From positions 746,856 through 810,855 of the forward strand of contig VXAY01002056.1 in the NCBI GenBank assembly GCA_013399855.1: 64,000 nucleotides of DNA. The letters are read 5' to 3'. This document shows, piece by piece, positions 53,701 to 64,000 of this stretch. The DNA comes from Oxyruncus cristatus. Taxonomy: Eukaryota > Chordata > Aves > Passeriformes > Cotingidae. A model generated the notes under the pieces. The model made no database searches, had not been told where the DNA came from, and saw only the letters and a list, made by a program, of their open reading frames with translations. The stretch's first letter is position 1. The number at the start of each line of letters is the position of its first letter. A program made the position numbers and the translations under genes.

Positions 53701-56700
53701 ATTCATCTGGCCTATGATAGATGGCTCCGATAGAAAAGCTATCAGAGTGAACCTCCACCATGACATTACACAACAGACAGAAGGAAAATGAAGTATGATA
53801 TTATTCACAAACTAATATTCAGACAGTACAATGCATGGCTTATTCTGCTCTGCTGAAATCAAAGGGAGTTTTGCTATTGGCTCAAACAGCACTTTTTCTC
53901 TTCAAGCACTCAGCACTGTGAAGGACACAGTCCTTTCAGTTCTTCATGGAGTATCAGCTGGTTATGCATCAGTATCGGTATCAGCTATTTATGCAACATA
54001 AACGGTATATGAATGCCATGAATAATGAAATATTTTACGCTGAATCAGTCATAACTTATCTGAAAGCCTCTTGCTGCTTTCTGCTGGTCACTATGTGGAG
54101 TTATTCCAACTCTTCCATTCCACTCTGTTGCTGCACCCTTGCCAACAGCCACATCATTTCAGTAACTGTCCCAAGTCCTTCCCAATACTCAGCCTGTTCA
54201 GTGACAACAGTCTGTGCCTCCAGCAGGTTGGGGCAAGCAAGGGGAGTTCAGCTGTTTGGGCAGCATTTGCTGGATCCTGACAACAAACCCAAAGTTGGGT
54301 AAACTGATACCACGCTTGGATCCCATTCACAAGCCACCTGTGTAACTGTGATCCTGTGTCATGATTTATTACCTTATGCTTTCTGTACCAATAATGCTTG
54401 TGCATTCTTTTAATTGCAAAAGTGATTTTAAAGCAGCTTTCAGTCGTCAAAGGGCAGATTTTCTAGAAAGGCTAGAAACATGAGACTTTCACTCCACAGG
54501 AGAATTTGCTCCCTGTACATCAAGATACAGCATTCAAAGCTAAGAAAGCAAAGAGTGATGGAAGATGCTTCCAGAGCTATACTTTCTGAAAACATACTCT
54601 GAAATATAGACATTATTTTTTCTTGTCTTTCATATATATCAATATGTTGGTTTTGGCTTCCAGTGTTCTGTTACAGATTCCATTTAGCATAGGGAAAGCT
54701 TCTAAATATGTAATATGTAATACTGAATACGTGTATTTAAAAAAATGAACTTATTCCTTGTGTTTTCATGTGTGTGCATCAGCGTTTTTCTTGCACCACA
54801 CTGCAGCTAGATCCTTTGTAACTTAAAGCTAAACCTAATAACATCAGTCACTGCAGCAGGAAAATACTTTCCCCTGGAGTAAGATACAATGACATAATGC
54901 TGTGGTTTCCAAATCCCAAGCCAGCTGTTACTGGTATATGCATTCAAATTCACTGTCTCTGCACCCTTGTGACAGGCAAAAAGGCTTGTGACTTGATTCA
55001 ATAAAAGATTTATTTTTTTGAATGTATAATTCACAGACAGAGCTTATGCACGGCTTTAAACACAGAGTGGGAAAAATTAACTTAGGCAGTTTCCTACTTT
55101 AATAAAATGGAAAGAGGATATAATCCATCTGCACTGACCCAGTAGGTATTTTACACCAACTAGCATGGAATCTGCTCACTGATTTTGGACTGAGAGAACA
55201 ACAAAAAGCTGCCAATTTTTAAAATTGATTCTTTTCTCTGAGAGATATTCATACCAATTCCTTTATCTGCTATAAATAAACACAGATGGGCATCAATTCC
55301 CTGACCCAACTTGCACCAAGATACACAGTACGTATCCAAGTATTACTTAGTATATAACTTTTAGCTGAATAAGAGTGGCAATAAAATTACTGCCATGCTT
55401 AAGGATAGTGCAAGAAGCTAACATGGATGTGGATGCTCTCCTTGAGTATTTGAGAATATTAGTTCAATAAATGAAGGTCAGCTTTAAAGTAATTTCTCAA
55501 CAGCAAGTCTAAAAAAAGAATACCACAGAAGCAACTTGAGACCCATGAGAAAGCTTTTTCCACTACAGTAAGTTCCTTTGATGGAGCAAAAAAATCCATC
55601 TCTGCATAAATCACTCATTTGCAAGGCAGAGTCTGGATACATCAGTTGATAGTCTTACTTTAAATCCAGACTAAATCAAACCTTTGAAACTCTTAACCTA
55701 ATCCCTGCCTTCTATACTGTGTCATCATGGCAATTTGTTTCCAGGGTTACAGTATTTACTTACTCAAAGTAAAGCCAATGTGAACAACTGCTCTGAATTT
55801 TAGCAGGAAAAATGCATCCCTAGTGTAATTCCATTATCTGAGTGGCCTTGTGTCAGGGATGAATGTGGCCTGTTAAGTTTTGGCACAACACTATGAGCGA
55901 GGGCAATACCTGCTCAAGTCATACTATCTTTTGTAGAATGACACTGAAACCACCGTGCTTAAAATCCACCATTTCTTTATGTGCATCTTTCTTTCAACGC
56001 ACAGGAAGACAGAGAAATAAAGAGCTGAACTGTAGCATAACTTGTCCAAATATTCCAAAATTCAAGAACTTCTCATGGAAAATAAAAGGATAGTCTTGGT
56101 CAGAGATGTAATGAATTCTTTGGAGAGGAAGTGCAATCATGTACTGAATGTGAGTCATGATGCACTGGATCTTTTGTAGCCGAGTAATTGATAATCAATC
56201 AGTACAGTTACAGCTACATCCATCAATCATGTATCTGCAACGGCTCAGAGCAGACAAGCCTGGAGAAGCCATGAAAGATCATTGCCAGTCCTATCTCTGT
56301 GACAGGCTGATTTATGAAGCTGAGAAATTGCCCTGATGTAAACAAAAACTTTTCAGACTAAGCCAGACCAGGAACACTTCAGAAAAATGAAAGGGTCGTG
56401 CAGAGTTCATGCAGATGAGCCCTTCTTCTGTAGGCCTGCTTGTTCACATAGAAAGGCTACCAACAGTAAATGGAAGAGAGTTTGTCAAAGCTGGGAAAGG
56501 TGTGTGAGACACAAAACAAAACAAAACAAGAACAAGAACAAAACCACACTGTTCCAAATTCCCTCTTCAGGAAATTACAACGATTTTACAAAACCTACAT
56601 AGCCACAGACTAAAATGGATCCAGGAAAGAGTGCTTCAAAATCTACTCCTGTGCCAAAATGTAACACTTCTGGATGGAAGGAGTTTTACTTGGTAGACAA

Positions 56701-58480
56701 GTATAGCATGAAGTCCCATCTATTCTGGCTACTTACATGTGACAGGTTCAAGGAGCTGAAGTGCTGGATTGTTTTTGGAAAATGCAGGTACCTGATTCAC
56801 CTCAATAGAACACAGAAAACCCTGATCTTCCCCTGACATAAAGTCATTGAAATCAATTGTGCTTCACAGGTGTGAAAGTGTAATAATCCTCTAAATACAT
56901 ATCTGATAAATTACCTTCCCTTCATTCGATGGAAATATTAAAGCCGTATGGAATTAAACATGCTATAGTGAATGATCAATCATTTAGAAGTACAGCTTTA
57001 AAACATATAGAATGAACAAAGCTGAAGCAAGTTTTATAAGAGCAAGGAAGATAAGATAATTATCACTGTTGGCAGAGTAAGAAAATAGCATTCTCACCCA
57101 GATAGGAAACTCCTTCTTCTGGTGTGATTGTTCCATATTTAACCATCATCTTCACAAAATCAATCAGGGTTTTCATGATAGTTATCAAGGTCTCTTTCTC
57201 TTTTGTCTCTGTCTCTGTTTGAGGGGATGAAGCGAAACCAGTCAGAGACTTCAGGCAACTTGGAAAAACTCAGTTATGCAAACTGTGCAAACTTCATGCA
57301 TAAAGAATTTCTACTCACTGAAAGAGAAAATACTGTGCTGGATTGGCAAAGAAAACTTATATATAAACCATTCCTGCAAAGTACAGCTGAATATACTTTA
57401 AAACTGCAGGCTTTAGTTCTTCTTTATAGCTTTGTGTCTTGAAGGGCTGTGTTATGGAAGGCCAATGGTATTCATTCCACTTTACAGCTAAGAACACTAA
57501 ACACACTGAGATGAAGTGACCTGACAGTCCAAACTGCTGATCAGAGGGTCGAGTGTTCTACAGTTTCTTTCATTTTTCTCTTATTTGTTTGTGAACTATT
57601 TTTTAGACCAGTCTGGCTCTGTATGAGTTCAGAGATCCTTTCTCCTACAAGATCCAGGGGTTCAATGATAAAAATATAAAGTGTTTCAAATGAGATTGTT
57701 ACCACGCACAAGTCCATGACTCATGTACTGGGACTACGTAATATTACATGGTTGAGAGGATCATGACTTCAGGAAGTGATACAAACAATTATTTTTTATT
57801 ATAAAAATCCATCCTTGCCCACACTAATCTGCTTCTTAGCTTTTTTTTTTTACCACTGCGTTTACCTGAACAATACCTTTGTTTAGATGAACAACGTTAC
57901 TGTTATTTCTGCATTAGCAGCATGAAACTGCCCCATCACACAGCTGCACAAGCTGTTCCCATTCCCCAGGTTATCACAGAAGGACCAGACAGAGCCGTGA
58001 GCACTGTCAGTCAGGGAGGGACAGAAACACACTCCCGGCCTTGGCAGAGGTCCAGCCCCTCTGAGAGCTGCTGAACAGGCTTTTTATTGCTGCCTGCAAT
58101 TTAACACACGGCTGTAGGATGCAAGTGAATCCCTCTCCTCCAGCTTGATATGACCCGACAGGTGAACAGCATAAAGCAGGAGGCAAGTCAGGGATGTGCA
58201 GCCAGTGGGACCTGACTCGATTTGCTTCATAACCTGCTAAACCCAACACGCCTTTCTGCTTTGTGAGCAGAAAAAGGAGAAGAGCTAGCATGCAAAACCA
58301 CCACGGGAAAACGGAAAGAACAGGAAGAATATGAAGTCTGTAGGTTGGACTTGAGCAAAATATGCCCTCAGGTTTTTCATTTTAGCTCTCCACTCAGGTG
58401 TTTATGGGGACAGTTGGAAGCAATATTAAGGCTTCTGCAGGACATGGAATCTACAGAATAAATACACATACACACAAAAA

Positions 58481-58527
<47 letters not shown>

Positions 58528-61500
58528 CTGCAGAGTGGGTGCTGACAAAGGGGCTGTGGCGAGGTGCCACAGTCCTGCCTGCAATGACTGGAAGGCAATG
58601 ATGTCCAGCACCGGAATAGGAAGAGACGTGCAGAGCTTTCACTGCAATAAACAGCAAACCTGTGGTTTGTGAAAAGGGTGGAAGGCTCAGACTCATTTAC
58701 TGGTACCACCACTGTGAGGATTGAGCTGTGGCTTACTTGTACCTCTGTTGGCTTAGAAGACATGGGTGTTACTGGAATGATCTCTGGAGAAAACTGTTTG
58801 CCAGTTTTTCACCATGTCCTTACGGGAATGAAAAGAATTCAGGACTCCTGAATCACACAGCACAAGATGGGAAGGGCTGCCTAGGTCACACTCTTTGCAG
58901 TTCTGAGTGCTGTTCCTCCCAATGTTTTGCCATCAAAATCACTAATCAAATTAGTTTCTGCTATACATCTTAGAGAACATTTTCAAAGCACATGGTCTTG
59001 CAACTAGGGAGGTTGTGGGGAAGGGAAGAGAGTAGGAGAAAACACAGAGAATCTTAACTTTCTTAAGTTTTTTCCTAAATAATTCTGTAAATACATGATA
59101 AGCTCACCTGAGTTAAGACTTTTTAATAGTGCGTAAAAATTTGGAAAGTATTGGAGGTCTTCGAAATTATCTTCAGAAGGCAGCTCATTTCTTCTTTCCA
59201 AGATATTAGATGATGACCATGTGTTATCCAGTGTATCATCAATCTCTCCATTAATGATACTATCCTGATAAGATTTGCTTGGTGTCTCCACAAAAGACAT
59301 AAAAAAAGATATATCTATAAGCACATTGCTTTTGGTGAGAGAGTTGCTAGAGCAAGAAATTGTATCATAACCTTATGCCAACATGTTCCAAATTGCAAGG
59401 TGAAGACTATACCATTTTCTCAAAGTTATTTCAATTTGATGTCTGGCTTAAACCCCAAAGTAACTCATGGTTCATTTTTGTATCTAACAGAATTTCTTTA
59501 AGAACACCTTTAGTTTCCAGACTGAACTAATTATTCCCTGAAGAAAGCAGTGTATTTGTTTACTAGTACCATTTGGCAAGGAAGACAAAATGATTAGCTA
59601 AGAAATTACCATTCTTTCCTGTTGCTTTTCTTTTGTATCAACGTCTGCTCTGCTTGCAGGGTAATCAAAATCGTCAGACTCCTTCTCACGGTCCTTTGCT
59701 TCATTTGCAATTAACTGTTGTAAAACCTCTGCCACTTCATCCTCCAGGGTATAGGCCTGACTCTCTGTGATCTGTTGAAATATTCGTGCAGAGTACTCAA
59801 TGAATACTGTGCTTCTCCTAGATTAAACATCAATATGAAACCTGAGCTTTGCAAATAGATTGCTTTAAATATGTTTGCTTCACAAAAAGCACAACCAAAT
59901 TAGGTGTGGTATCTTCACCAATGTGTGTGTATACATGTTTGTGTATATATATATGTATACATGTCTATATTTATATAAACACACACATATAGATACATAG
60001 AAACACACATCAAATACGGGTGTGTACATAAAACCCACCCACCCACAGATACAGCCTTCAAGAGGAAAACAAACCTGTTCGGGGCTTAACACAGTGGAGT
60101 GCAGCTTGAAAGACTGAACTGCAAGTGTGTCATACCTCCCTACATGTGTGTACATGTATGTGTATACAAAGTATGTATGTTCTGCAACACATCTGTGTAC
60201 AGTTCAGTAACTACAACAGCACAGTGATACAGAAAGGGAAAAAAGAAAACAGCTTTCTATGGCATCATCAAAATGTTTTTTCTTTGCTTTGTAACAGCTG
60301 TCACTTGAAAAAGAACTCTGCCATGCATCTGTCCCACAGCTCCCTCTGTAATCAGTGGGGCGCAGCATGCAATAGCTAACTGCAAAATCTAGTGCAGAAA
60401 ACATAAGGTCAGTACTTTAAGATACAAGGATCCCATATGGCAATGGCTAAAGCCATTGAGACATTCAGAGGTCAGAGACAAATCCAGCCTTGCTAAAAAT
60501 CAGGAACATAATAAATCCTCAGCAAATCAGCAACATTACATGTTTGCTGATGACACTAATTAGTAGGTGGATAGGAATGAGCTCAGACCTTTCCCCTTTA
60601 AACATAGAAATTAATAATACAAAAGAATTCAGTGAAAATAGGAAGAGAAATTAAAGGAAAAATGAGGGCAGACATGGGAGGAGTACAATCAGTGCATATT
60701 TTCTCAACATCAGAAACATTCTGCAGTTTGGCCTATTTTGTTGCAAAGCCATCACAGGAACAACAGTGTTATTGCATAACTAAACCATGAGTTTAGAAAT
60801 ATGGCTAGAGCCTGAATCCCATTCATTTTCACTGAAGTCAGTATTACACGCGGTGTTTGTCCAAATTGTTTTTTAAAAGAGCATTAAACCAACCCACAAA
60901 ACAGCTAAATTAAGTATTAACAAGACACTTACTAGCCCCAGATTCAGAAGTTTTGAAACAATCTTGTCAAACACTCCTCTGTCATTTTCCTCATAAATTC
61001 TTGCAGCAATTTTTTGAACAATGTCTTCAGCAGTCAAAGGAGTGCCATCTAATTGATGGAGGCCATCTGGATCATCTGAAAGGATTACAGTTTAACTGTG
61101 TGCTGACTGTCCTAAATCATTTGGATTAAACATCTTGTAAAAATATCTGCCCACATCTTTTTCTCTTCAGAACAAGGCTGCACTTTTTAGACACACTAGG
61201 GCTATGCTTTAATACACACTTTGCAAGCCATTACATCAGTCACAGCGAAAAGTTCTTTGTGTTCATTTTCCACATCTGAAAAATGTCTTTCTGACTGGCT
61301 CTTTCGAAAGAGCAGAGATGAATGTTAGGAGCATACTCTCCTGTTTAGAGAAAAAATTGTAAGAATGAGAGAACACTGCTCCCATATACACTTATATGTG
61401 CCTTCCTGGGATCTAGTTTCATTGTATGGCCACTTAGATGAAATCAAATCATGACAAACTGTACATGATCTTCCTGTCTGAATTTCAGACTTTTAATTAT

Positions 61501-63849
61501 GTAATTGTTACTTATGGCAAATAATATCATAATGACAATGGGAGAGAGAACATGATGAGTAAGCTTTGGTCTGTGATCAGCATACTTTGATATAATTAAA
61601 AATATCCTGAGTTAAATGCTGCTTACAACTCTCAGAGGACTCACTTAAACTACAAATCAATTAAACACTCCTGTAGCAAAGGCAAGTATTTTTTGGCCTT
61701 TGGTTATTTCTTTTAGCTTTATGATGAGGAGAATAATCTAACACTGCACATAACATTTGGAATAAATATATGTGATTTAGTTGCATGTTAAAGTGCTCCT
61801 TCCTCGCAAACCAGAATAAATGTATTTTCATTTAAAAATATGTCCCATTTTCCTTCCAGCAAATCTAAATTCCTGAAAAATATAATGCAAATTACACAGT
61901 TAGATTTTCCTCCAAGGAAGAAGACTGAAAATCAACAGCAATTCTTTTGTACTGTGTTTCAAAACCTAATTGTAATGCAAGCTTCCACAACTGGAAATAA
62001 TTGAAACTGCACTCCAGTAACACATAGAGCTCATGTTTGGTGCTGAGCACAACATTCATGACAGCAATCACTTTGCAAGAGAAGTCTAACCTGGAAGTCA
62101 CTCAAAGATGATTATAGAATACCTTGGAATTTATAATCCAGCCCACTTTTAGTGGAGTCATAGTCATCCACAAGCCTGCGGTTCTTGGTGGAGTCTGCAT
62201 CATCAACGGCCAGTTGCTGTTCGTACAAAGAGCTTCTAATTGACTCCCTCTCCTTGTCATTCCTCTCTCTTTCAGCTACTGATTTTAGCAGGTTCAGGTC
62301 ATCAACAAAGGAATAATTCCTGAACTCTGGCTTATTTTCTGGAAAATATATCAATGCACAAATAACATAAAACCTTATACCTCTTTGAATACCATTATGA
62401 ATATTGCTATAAACCCAGGAAAGATATTTTACCTGTGGGAGCTGTTTTCCTATTCTTGTCTGCCTCAGCTTCAGCAATCTAATATACAAAAATAAAACAA
62501 ATAAAACAAGAAAAGGCAGAAGGAATAAAATGTGTGATCTCTTAATTTATCAATATCAGCAGAAGCCTTAGTGCCTGATTTTCACTCTTATTAAGAAGTT
62601 TGCCTGAATAAGTAGAACAGGATTAAGCACTTGGCACTTTCTGTCAGTACCACCCATCTCTGATCAGAATCACACACTACAAGAAGCTGCAACAGACTTG
62701 CCTTTTAAGATAAATGCCAGTTAAATTTTCCTTCTTCATTCCAAGCTTATGCTATAATCCCACAGGCTGTCAATACAAAGGGGTGACACACCTGTGAGCT
62801 GTTGGAGCTAACAACCTGCTTTTGGAATGCTGGACAGTGAAACTCCATATTCCAGTTTTTAAAAATTATTGAAACTATATTTTGTATCCAACACGATCAA
62901 TAGTCACTTTACTGACATATCTACTTTTAACTCTTTAGGATATTCAGGGTTTCAGTATCTGAATGGCTCAAAATATTATGGGAATACCGTAACAAAAAAA
63001 ACATGGTAAATATTTTTTCTTTCACTCACCTGTTCCTCCAAAGGTCTTTCTACACTTAATTGTCTGTTGTGTATAGCTTTATCTAGAATAAACAGACACA
63101 CATATATACTCAGTTATATGATACATGCAACTACAAAGGGTACCCTTTTTCTTAATTTACAGTTTTCTCCCATAAAAACCAGTGTCTTAAATAGGATGCC
63201 AATTGCTGGTTCTTGCAAAAACAAACAAACAAACAAACAATAATCAGTGTTCCTAGAAGAATGAGAACACAATTTAAAAGTCAAACATTTAAACAAAGCA
63301 TGATTGGGGCAGAGGTTCTGCAGAAGATGTGATAGAAATAGAGACACAGACTCAGCAACGTCTTTCTGATGAGAAAACTCAACAATTGGGGAAAAATGCT
63401 GGAAGAGATCGACTAAAATAGCAATAATCGGATTGGCACAACCAAGAGATTAAAAATCTCTTCCATCCAGAATACCGGGGGAGACAGGGAGCAAGAAAGA
63501 CTCGTGCAGACGCCGCTGTAGAACAGATGAAAACACTGCTTGGAGAAGACTGAAAAAATTCAGAGCTTTTGCCTCTACCAGCACCTATCCCTTCACTTTA
63601 ATATCAGATTGCAACTTCAGTGATCAGCGTCGGAAATTTTGCCGCTTTAGGACCTCGTCGTTTTTCGCCGAGTGGAAGGAAAGTTTTCTCTCCCCTCCCT
63701 CTACACCCCGCAGAACTTTCCGCACCCGCAGACCCGCGGAGAGGGCTCTAAAGCAGGCGCTTACCTTTGCCCGCGGGTCTGGGGAAGCCGTGAGCGCGGC
63801 TCGCCAGCAGCGACAGCACCTGCACCGCGACCGCCAGCCGCAGGAACAT
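38606..63849 (-). CDS. SCG3: Secretogranin III (gene span, 12 coding exons, complete)
   Basis: Twelve exons (85, 53, 46, 216, 143, 162, 178, 117, 84, 129, 81 and 119 bases) join with GT/AG junctions and steady phase into 470 codons plus stop, against 468 in human. Residues 1-21 form a hydrophobic signal peptide ending before FPRPAG. The rest is acidic, with a sequon (NYS, about residue 69), dibasic sites (about 115-116 and 266-267) and the conserved [12 protein letters not shown] and [15 protein letters not shown] segments. Secretogranin III is a granin of dense-core secretory granules in neuroendocrine cells. It binds chromogranin A and cholesterol-rich granule membrane and helps sort cargo. 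The least conserved part relative to human is about residues 203-265. The gene converges on LYSMD2, as in human. Its start is set by the signal peptide and the GC-rich promoter. Confidence 0.98.
38725..42854 (-). other. SCG3: SCG3 intron 11 (4.1 kb)
   Basis: Contains no recognised gene. A small tandem repeat of a 21-base unit, about 2.7 copies, lies at 39,577-39,632. The frames inside it are chance. The segment at about 41,900-42,330 is somewhat more GC-rich than its surroundings, without an identifiable feature. Confidence 0.8.
39577..39632. repeat. Short tandem repeat, 21-base unit
   Basis: Two full copies and one partial copy of a unit resembling GTTAGAATCTGAAGTTAATTT, with a few substitutions between copies. 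Confidence 0.8.
42855..42935 (-). CDS. SCG3: SCG3 coding exon 11
   Basis: It encodes [20 protein letters not shown], then NKQGNKE. Acceptor TTCTCCAG. The donor at 42,855 (AGGAAG|GTATGA) restores the residues matching human KKGNKED. An upstream in-frame donor at 42,867 (AACAAG|GTAACA) would remove four residues. Confidence 0.95.
42936..44985 (-). other. SCG3: SCG3 intron 10
   Basis: About 2.05 kb with consensus ends. I see only a three-copy CCAGTA stretch at about 44,578-44,597 and no other feature. Confidence 0.8.
44986..45114 (-). CDS. SCG3: SCG3 coding exon 10
   Basis: It encodes [20 protein letters not shown], then [20 protein letters not shown] and ESG. The core [16 protein letters not shown] is conserved with human. 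It contains the second pair of DSTK motifs. Acceptor TTTCTTTAG, donor GTATGG. Confidence 0.96.
45694..45777 (-). CDS. SCG3: SCG3 coding exon 9
   Basis: It encodes the end of a split Glu codon, then [20 protein letters not shown] and TRTKLTA, between acceptor TGTCTAG and donor GTACCT. The human counterpart is ENLDEMIALQTKNKLEKNAT. It is too short and diverged to stand out on its own, but phase and position are exact. Confidence 0.93.
45778..57097 (-). other. SCG3: SCG3 intron 8 (11.3 kb)
   Basis: The largest intron of the gene, starting GTGAGA and ending TGTCTAG on the minus strand. I see no nested gene. The longest frame (133 codons on the + strand at 49,375-49,776) resembles no family I know. 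An imperfect 18-base direct repeat lies at 53,951-53,995. I recognise no mobile element in it. Confidence 0.8.
57098..57214 (-). CDS. SCG3: SCG3 coding exon 8
   Basis: It encodes [20 protein letters not shown], then [19 protein letters not shown]. The acceptor chosen (CCTCAAACAG) gives the same length as human ([11 protein letters not shown] against SEKEAKEKETL). A second AG six bases inside would drop two residues. Donor GTGAGA. Confidence 0.95.
57215..59107 (-). other. SCG3: SCG3 intron 7
   Basis: About 1.9 kb. It contains the (GT)n microsatellite at 58,484-58,526 and otherwise nothing that I recognise. Confidence 0.8.
58484..58526 (+). repeat. (GT)n microsatellite, about 21 units
   Basis: An uninterrupted alternating GT tract of 43 bases, with a short CA-rich shoulder just upstream (ACACATACACAC). 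The Thr-His and Val-Cys repeat frames seen across it on both strands are artefacts. It lies inside SCG3 intron 7. Confidence 0.98.
59108..59285 (-). CDS. SCG3: SCG3 coding exon 7
   Basis: It encodes residues 236-294. The first 30 or so ([20 protein letters not shown] onward) are diverged, and the end ([20 protein letters not shown]) is nearly identical to human. A dibasic RR lies at about 266-267. Acceptor TTGTGGAG is less pyrimidine-rich than the others but preserves frame. Donor GTGAGC. Confidence 0.95.
59610..59771 (-). CDS. SCG3: SCG3 coding exon 6
   Basis: It begins [20 protein letters not shown], which is highly conserved, then runs into an acidic and basic stretch that no longer aligns with human by eye. 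Acceptor TTCAACAG, donor GTAATT. The length is exactly 54 codons (phase 0 at both ends), so skipping it would keep the frame. Confidence 0.95.
59772..60932 (-). other. SCG3: SCG3 intron 5 with alternating purine-pyrimidine tracts
   Basis: About 1.16 kb. Two stretches (about 59,918-60,010 and 60,143-60,182) are rich in TGTGTA, TATATA and ACACAC with small palindromes such as TGTATACATG. No gene or mobile element is recognised. Confidence 0.75.
60933..61075 (-). CDS. SCG3: SCG3 coding exon 5
   Basis: It encodes [20 protein letters not shown] onward to [14 protein letters not shown], almost unchanged from human. Acceptor CCTTTCAG, donor GTAAGT. It ends in phase 0. Confidence 0.97.
61076..62122 (-). 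other. SCG3: SCG3 intron 4
   Basis: About 1.05 kb of AT-rich DNA with consensus splice ends. Nothing else is recognised. Confidence 0.8.
62123..62338 (-). CDS. SCG3: SCG3 coding exon 4
   Basis: It encodes residues 62-133, from [20 protein letters not shown] to GLDYKFQ. It includes the sequon NYS, a dibasic RR near 115-116 and two DSTK motifs at about 110-113 and 122-125. The N-terminal half of secretogranin III is the part reported to interact with cholesterol. The donor is GTATTC. Confidence 0.97.
62433..62478 (-). CDS. SCG3: SCG3 coding exon 3 (46 bases)
   Basis: A very small exon encoding [15 protein letters not shown] plus one base, between acceptor ATATTAG and donor GTAAAA. Only 94 bases of intron separate it from exon 4, making this the shortest intron of the gene. 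Confidence 0.94.
62479..63029 (-). other. SCG3: SCG3 intron 2
   Basis: 551 bases between GTGAGT and ATATTAG. Nothing else is recognised. Confidence 0.8.
63030..63082 (-). CDS. SCG3: SCG3 coding exon 2
   Basis: Acceptor TATTCTAG, donor GTGAGT. It encodes [18 protein letters not shown], corresponding to the human DKSLHNRELSAERPLNEQ. The exon ends in phase 0. Confidence 0.96.
63083..63764 (-). other. SCG3: SCG3 intron 1
   Basis: 682 bases with consensus ends. It includes an (AAAC)n simple repeat at about 63,216-63,240. GC content rises towards exon 1. Confidence 0.8.
63216..63240 (+). repeat. (AAAC)n simple repeat
   Basis: About six copies of AAAC in tandem, within SCG3 intron 1. Confidence 0.9.
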
Positions 63850-64000
63850 CGTGCGGGGATCGAGGCCCTCGGCGGGGCCCCGCGGAGCCGCCCGGGCCGC
63901 CGGGCGCTGTCCGGCCCGCGGTGCTGAAGCTCGGGGAAGGCGCTGCCCGGGGCTCGGCCCCGCGTCCCCGCGCCCGCAGAAATGGTCGAGCCCGGCCCCG
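63630..64000 (-). promoter_or_regulatory. SCG3: GC-rich SCG3 promoter and 5'UTR region
   Basis: The sequence around and upstream (minus strand) of the SCG3 start codon is very GC- and CpG-rich, unlike the gene body. It should hold the transcription start and 5'UTR. I see no clear TATA box in the part within the window. The window ends 151 bases above the start codon, so the promoter may be incomplete. Confidence 0.6.
63765..63849 (-). CDS. SCG3: SCG3 coding exon 1 (signal peptide)
   Basis: It encodes [20 protein letters not shown] and then GFPRPAGK, plus one base, before the donor GTAAGC. The hydrophobic core ending ahead of FPRP parallels the human signal peptide ending ahead of FPKP, so secretion is expected. 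This ATG is the first codon of the conserved frame and lies within strongly GC-rich DNA. Confidence 0.95.

Noticed and set aside
58377..58763. 128-codon frame and its shadows rich in Thr-His or Val-Cys
   Set aside because: This is the (GT)n microsatellite read in several frames on both strands.
1..64000. CRISPR arrays, operons, tRNA or rRNA genes
   Set aside because: None was seen. The split genes and CR1 repeats show vertebrate nuclear DNA.

Overview
The window reads as nuclear DNA from a bird. CR1 LINE 3' ends with typical avian sequence and an avian-type endogenous-retrovirus solo LTR are present, the base composition is AT-rich with two GC-rich promoter islands, and the only confident genes are split vertebrate genes. 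The gene pair matches the human 15q21.2 neighbourhood (SCG3 and LYSMD2 convergent), which I recall corresponds to chicken chromosome 10; that correspondence is from memory and was not tested here.

Layout: 1-18,500 is intergenic with no recognisable exon, apart from an unidentified, stop-interrupted possible coding relic at 17,717-18,345. From 18,525 to 19,880 there are three CR1 fragments, a GC-rich island and a 241-base run of Ns (19,355-19,595). The Ns hide the start of LYSMD2, which runs on the + strand as three coding exons at 19,596-19,695, 24,739-25,076 and 31,407-31,458, followed by a 3'UTR with poly(A) signals near 32.16 kb. From 32.2 to 38.2 kb lies the tail-to-tail interval. It holds a GC-rich block (33.1-33.9 kb) and a 577-base solo LTR (34,874-35,450). 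From 38,606 to 63,849 on the - strand is SCG3 (secretogranin III). All twelve coding exons can be assembled from the sequence and give 470 codons plus stop, with consensus splice sites and consistent phase throughout. The right-hand end (about 63.6-64.0 kb) is the GC-rich SCG3 promoter/5'UTR.

Functionally the two genes are not a pathway. SCG3 is a secretory-granule protein of neuroendocrine cells. LYSMD2 is a small intracellular LysM-domain protein of poorly known role. The other open reading frames of 60-200 codons look like chance frames in intergenic and intronic DNA. I found no convincing new system. The most useful second-look items are the stop-interrupted frame near 18 kb, in-frame tandem splice sites in two SCG3 exons, paired DSTK motifs in SCG3, the sequence gap over the LYSMD2 start, and the repeats placed around that promoter.
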